Source: Verrucomicrobiota bacterium (GTDB taxonomy: Bacteria > Verrucomicrobiota > Verrucomicrobiia > Limisphaerales > UBA1096). Taken from it: a stretch of DNA of 64,000 nucleotides. The notes under the pieces are model-generated. The model made no database searches and was not told where the DNA came from. It worked only from the letters and a program-made list of their open reading frames with translations. Below, piece by piece: positions 61,455 to 64,000 of the stretch (its first letter is position 1; each line of letters opens with the position of its first letter). Both the position numbers and the translations under genes were made by a program. The stretch is from contig JASMKO010000025.1 in assembly GCA_030749225.1 (NCBI GenBank), positions 1 to 64,000 of the forward strand. The letters are read 5' to 3'.

Positions 61455-63421
61455 GGTTTCGTTGCGTCCTGTTTTTCGGTTCGGCCGCGCATTCTGGCGA
61501 CCATCTTCGGGTTCAGCGTCATCTTCCAAAGGCCGGTGGCCTTGAGTCGCTTGGTTTGCGGGCTGAACACGATCTCCCGACCGCGCAACTCGCCCTCAGC
61601 GGTTTTCAACACCGGGTCGCCGTTCAGGCGCAGCCACCCGGTACGAAGGTTGTAAATCGCCGCTTGGCCAAGCGCAACCCACTCCACACCGTCGCGCTGT
61701 GCCCGAATCTCCAGGCTTGGCCTGCCAGTCAGCCGTACGGTCTCGTCCGACGTGGAGTGGACAAGCCGGTCGCCAGCATACCGTATGACATTTGTGCCGG
61801 TCGTTGCAGCGACCAGTCCGCCGGTTGCATCGAGCGACACCATGCCGGCCGTGCTTGGGTCGATCCCCGCCTCCACCCGTTGCGCCTCCACCCGCAACCC
61901 GTCGTCACCGGTCAACACGACGTTCCCGGCAAACACCGCTGAGTCCAGCCCCTTGGCCTCTACCGCACGCCGGTACTCGAATGAATTGCAAACAACCCAC
62001 AGCGGATCGCCGCCGGGTTCCGCCTTCGCCGCCGGATCGCTCTCGGCGGGCAACAGGAACCGCCCACCTCCCTTGGGACGGGGCAAATGCATCCCCACTT
62101 TTCGGCTCGCGCGAAACACGCCATCGGCCGGGGACAACTCAACCAAGCGCGCCTGACCACGTTGCGTGCCCCAGTTCCACCTTGGCTCGCCCCGAAACCG
62201 GATTGTGTCCTGCGCCATGTCGTAAGCGGCCGTCTGTGCCGTGAGCTGATCATCCCCATGCTCCAGCCGGACGCCAACGGCTGCGTTGACAGATTCCACG
62301 ACACCACCGGTGCCTTTGGCCAAACGGACGTTCAGGAAACTGCACCGCAGCCGGCCTTCGCCGCGGGCCAGCCGTACCGCGCCAATGTATCGCGCAAAGC
62401 CGGTTTGATCCGAAGTCGCGGCCTGGAACAAAAACACGTTGGATCGAATCTCAAGCGGGTGACCATCAACCGTCCCGTCTCCTGACGCGGTAAAGTCCAG
62501 CAGCTCACCTTCCCCCGCGGAATCCGCCGGGAGCTTCATGGCGACCTCCCCCTCAGCGTTCACAGACTGCGACTCGCGGTGGATCATAAGGAGGTTGGAC
62601 CGGCCGGAACGCTCACCCATCGTCCAGCTTGAGTTGCCCTTCAGCACAATCAACCCGGCGGCCAGGTCGTACTCGGCCTGCTCGCTGGTGGTCTTGATTT
62701 GTTCAGACTGCAACACCACGCTGCCATCCGCGCGGATCGTCTGCACCTCCCAGTCGTCCTCCCTCATGCCAACCGCAATCGAGTCACTGCCCAAGTTGCC
62801 GTCGGTGTCCTTGACCAAAACCGTGCCTCGAAATAGCGCTTGGCCCGGCTCGAGATCGAACTGGTCGGACGTGATTCGGAGTGGCTCCGAGACCGGGGTT
62901 TCCCTCTTTTTTTGCGCTTGGCCAGGTGGCCGTCGGCTGAATCGTTTGTCCAGTTTGGCCTCGATGTTGCTCGACACGGACAGGGTTGGCCCGACCAGAT
63001 TACCGGAAAACCCGACGCCTTTGAGCTGCATCTGGCCGTCACCCGTAGCGAGCGAAAGTTCGCCGGGCGATCGGATCGTTTTTTTGTCCTGATCGAAAAG
63101 GCACTCGTTGGAGGTAAACACGAGGTTGGTTTTCCCCCCAGCCGTTACGGTAACCAGCCTCGGATCGGTCAAGGCCATCGTGTCGTCAGCCTGAAACACC
63201 GCCTCGGCGCCGGTGAGGATGGAGATGCGTTGGCCGTCAGCCGATTTTTGCGTGATGCGGAACCGGCCCGTGCTGGCGCCTTCCTGGCCAAACACGCGGC
63301 CTGGCTTGGCGGCCAGAAGACACGCCGCGACAACCGGGATCACCCATGGCGCCTTCGTCAACACGACTGCGGCGAGTGTGAAATCGGAGCGCGCACTTGC
63401 AAAGGTTTTACTGCGCACCAT
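61451..63421 (-). CDS. Large LptA/LptC-like periplasmic LPS transport protein
   Basis: About 656 residues from ATG 63421 (signal-like stretch VVAACLLAAKPGRVFGQ). The body is repeated OstA/LptA-type beta-jelly-roll segments (FRITQKSADGQRISILTGAEAVFQADDTMALTDPRLVTV, LRITSDQFDLEPGQALFRGTVLVKDTDGNLGSDSIAV, SNVFLFQAATSDQTGFARYIGAVRLARGEGRLRC, VVCNSFEYRRAVEAKGLDSAVFAGNVVLTGDDGLRVEAQRVEA). It is several times the size of E. coli LptA, suggesting a fusion of LptC and LptA-like modules. Placed just upstream of lptB. Exact palindrome 61662-61673. Confidence 0.75.
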   Translation of the reverse strand: MVRSKTFASARSDFTLAAVVLTKAPWVIPVVAACLLAAKPGRVFGQEGASTGRFRITQKSADGQRISILTGAEAVFQADDTMALTDPRLVTVTAGGKTNLVFTSNECLFDQDKKTIRSPGELSLATGDGQMQLKGVGFSGNLVGPTLSVSSNIEAKLDKRFSRRPPGQAQKKRETPVSEPLRITSDQFDLEPGQALFRGTVLVKDTDGNLGSDSIAVGMREDDWEVQTIRADGSVVLQSEQIKTTSEQAEYDLAAGLIVLKGNSSWTMGERSGRSNLLMIHRESQSVNAEGEVAMKLPADSAGEGELLDFTASGDGTVDGHPLEIRSNVFLFQAATSDQTGFARYIGAVRLARGEGRLRCSFLNVRLAKGTGGVVESVNAAVGVRLEHGDDQLTAQTAAYDMAQDTIRFRGEPRWNWGTQRGQARLVELSPADGVFRASRKVGMHLPRPKGGGRFLLPAESDPAAKAEPGGDPLWVVCNSFEYRRAVEAKGLDSAVFAGNVVLTGDDGLRVEAQRVEAGIDPSTAGMVSLDATGGLVAATTGTNVIRYAGDRLVHSTSDETVRLTGRPSLEIRAQRDGVEWVALGQAAIYNLRTGWLRLNGDPVLKTAEGELRGREIVFSPQTKRLKATGLWKMTLNPKMVARMRGRTEKQDATKP

Positions 63422-63430
63422 CAAAAAAAC

Positions 63431-64000
63431 TCAGTCTTTGGGCGGCAACTGAAACTCGTCCGCGTGGTACGAACTGCGCACCATCGGCCCGCTGACCACG
63501 TACCGGAAGCCCATCTCCCGCGCCTTGGCCCCGTACTCCTCGAACTTGACTGGCAACACGTACTCCGCCACCGGCAAGTGGCACGAACTCGGCTGCAGAT
63601 ATTGGCCCAGCGTCAGGATGTCGCACTTTGCTAGGCGTAAATCCTCCATCGCCCCGAGCAACTCCTCCTCCGTTTCGCCGAGGCCAAGCATCAGGCCGGA
63701 CTTGGTGTAAACGGTGCCGCCGCCCCCCTCCCTAGCCTTGCGCAACACCGAGAGTGACCGGTCGTAAAGAGCACGGGAACGCACGGACAGCGTCAAACGG
63801 CGCACCGTCTCGAGGTTGTGATTGAAAATCTCCGGCTTGGCATCGAGCACTCGTTGCAGCGCCTCCTCCTTTTCGAGAAAATCCGGCACGAGCACCTCGA
63901 TCGCGATGCCGGGATTGCGTCTGCGAACGGCCTTGATGGTGGCTTGAAAATGGCCTGCACCGCCGTCAGTGAGGTCATCCCGGGCAACGGCAGTAATTAC
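63431..64000 (-). CDS. lipA: Lipoyl synthase LipA (partial, C-terminal part, runs off right edge)
   Basis: The frame stays open to 64000, so this is more than the 154-residue ORF of the track: upstream residues VITAVARDDLTDGGAGHFQATIKAVRRRNPGIAIEVLVPDF continue LipA, and the rest (NHNLETVRRLTLSVRSRALYDRSLSVLRKA, TVYTKSGLMLGLGETEEELLGAMEDLR, DILTLGQYLQPSSCHLPVAEYVLP, SGPMVRSSYHADEFQ) is the conserved C-terminal half. The radical-SAM CxxxCxxC motif lies outside the window. It inserts sulfur atoms into the octanoyl chain of lipoyl carriers. Confidence 0.95.
   Translation of the reverse strand, partial: VITAVARDDLTDGGAGHFQATIKAVRRRNPGIAIEVLVPDFLEKEEALQRVLDAKPEIFNHNLETVRRLTLSVRSRALYDRSLSVLRKAREGGGGTVYTKSGLMLGLGETEEELLGAMEDLRLAKCDILTLGQYLQPSSCHLPVAEYVLPVKFEEYGAKAREMGFRYVVSGPMVRSSYHADEFQLPPKD

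Larger units (their letters stand above)
413..61673. repeat. Dispersed highly iterated palindrome GCTTGGCCAAGC (window-wide set)
   Basis: Exact 12-nt copies found by eye start at 413, 425, 5988, 7335, 13551, 16492, 17439, 18758, 19448, 23775, 28269, 28386, 30533, 33980, 45282, 48048, 53765, 55368, 57777, 59144 and 61662. About thirty more sites keep the core TTGGCCAA with shortened or altered flanks (for example 2070, 3653, 9107-9120, 14849, 15547, 18039, 31233, 36226, 38335, 40727, 41164, 43545, 47675, 50188, 56214, 56540, 59280, 62316). At about 60% GC a random 64 kb would contain far less than one exact copy. In coding sequence it is read as LAKR, LGQA or AWPS depending on frame. No transposase or fixed flanking context accompanies the copies. 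Confidence 0.93.

Noticed and set aside
413-61673. Palindrome copies as insertion-sequence ends or an IS/MITE family
   Set aside because: No transposase, no target-site duplications, no element body between copies; single copies with no fixed spacing and many inside conserved coding frames.
413-61673. CRISPR array
   Set aside because: The repeat is 12-14 nt, dispersed over 61 kb, without spacers or cas genes.

Overview
The window is high-GC, gene-dense DNA from a Gram-negative bacterium, most likely a marine Verrucomicrobiota (PVC superphylum). The evidence is LPS-export genes (lptD, lptB and an LptA/LptC-like gene), HPr kinase, a run of secreted S1 sulfatases, a GH88-type hydrolase, and the DUF1592/DUF1552 pair common in Planctomycetes and Verrucomicrobia. 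This placement is inferred from gene content only. I see no plasmid, phage, insertion sequence or CRISPR.

Layout. 1-10.4 kb: a minus-strand run of six S1 sulfatases, a secreted jelly-roll-like protein, a partial ceramidase-like gene at the left edge, and the 3' scrap of a further sulfatase. It ends at an SRP RNA gene (minus, about 10.43-10.53 kb). 10.6-15.5 kb (plus): ankyrin lipoprotein, PhoD-like phosphatase, and a sodium/solute symporter with a small 2-TM partner. 15.5-24 kb (minus): beta-propeller protein, LptD, and a chaperone block dnaK-groES-groEL, then a membrane protein. 24.1-31 kb (plus): the translation/transcription operon nusA-infB-rbfA-nrnA-truB-ribF, preceded by a promoter and a possible structured leader. 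31-34 kb: MoxR ATPase and a ClC channel. 33.9-38.5 kb (minus): EgtD-like methyltransferase, OYE-type oxidoreductase, GH88 and SDR, divergent from a TIM-barrel isomerase. 39.8-41.3 kb (minus): SIS isomerase and ROK kinase. 41.4-48.1 kb (plus): DUF3500 protein, RlmD-like RNA methyltransferase, a large DUF2723/EF-hand/TPR membrane protein and a GT4 glycosyltransferase. 48.1-52.2 kb (minus): DUF1592 and DUF1552 proteins. Then an ankyrin protein, tRNA-Ala(GGC), a VOC protein, trpE, hisF-hisI, a histone H1-like gene, a UbiE/MenG methyltransferase, moeA, and finally lptA/C-lptB-hprK plus a small gene, and lipA running off the right edge.

The most striking feature is not a gene. The palindrome CGCTTGGCCAAGCG is iterated across the whole window. 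I count 21 exact copies of its 12-nt centre GCTTGGCCAAGC and about fifty copies of the 8-nt core TTGGCCAA by eye. It lies in all reading frames of housekeeping and accessory genes alike and also between genes, where several copies sit directly after a stop codon. It behaves like the highly iterated palindrome HIP1 of cyanobacteria, with a different sequence, and I know of no description of it.

No stretch longer than about 300 bases lacks a gene. The longest gaps are 24018-24279 (terminator-like hairpin, promoter, leader), 22924-23141 (upstream of dnaK; no clear element seen) and 52160-52366 (nothing recognised). Most ORF-track entries opposite the genes are shadows and were left out.
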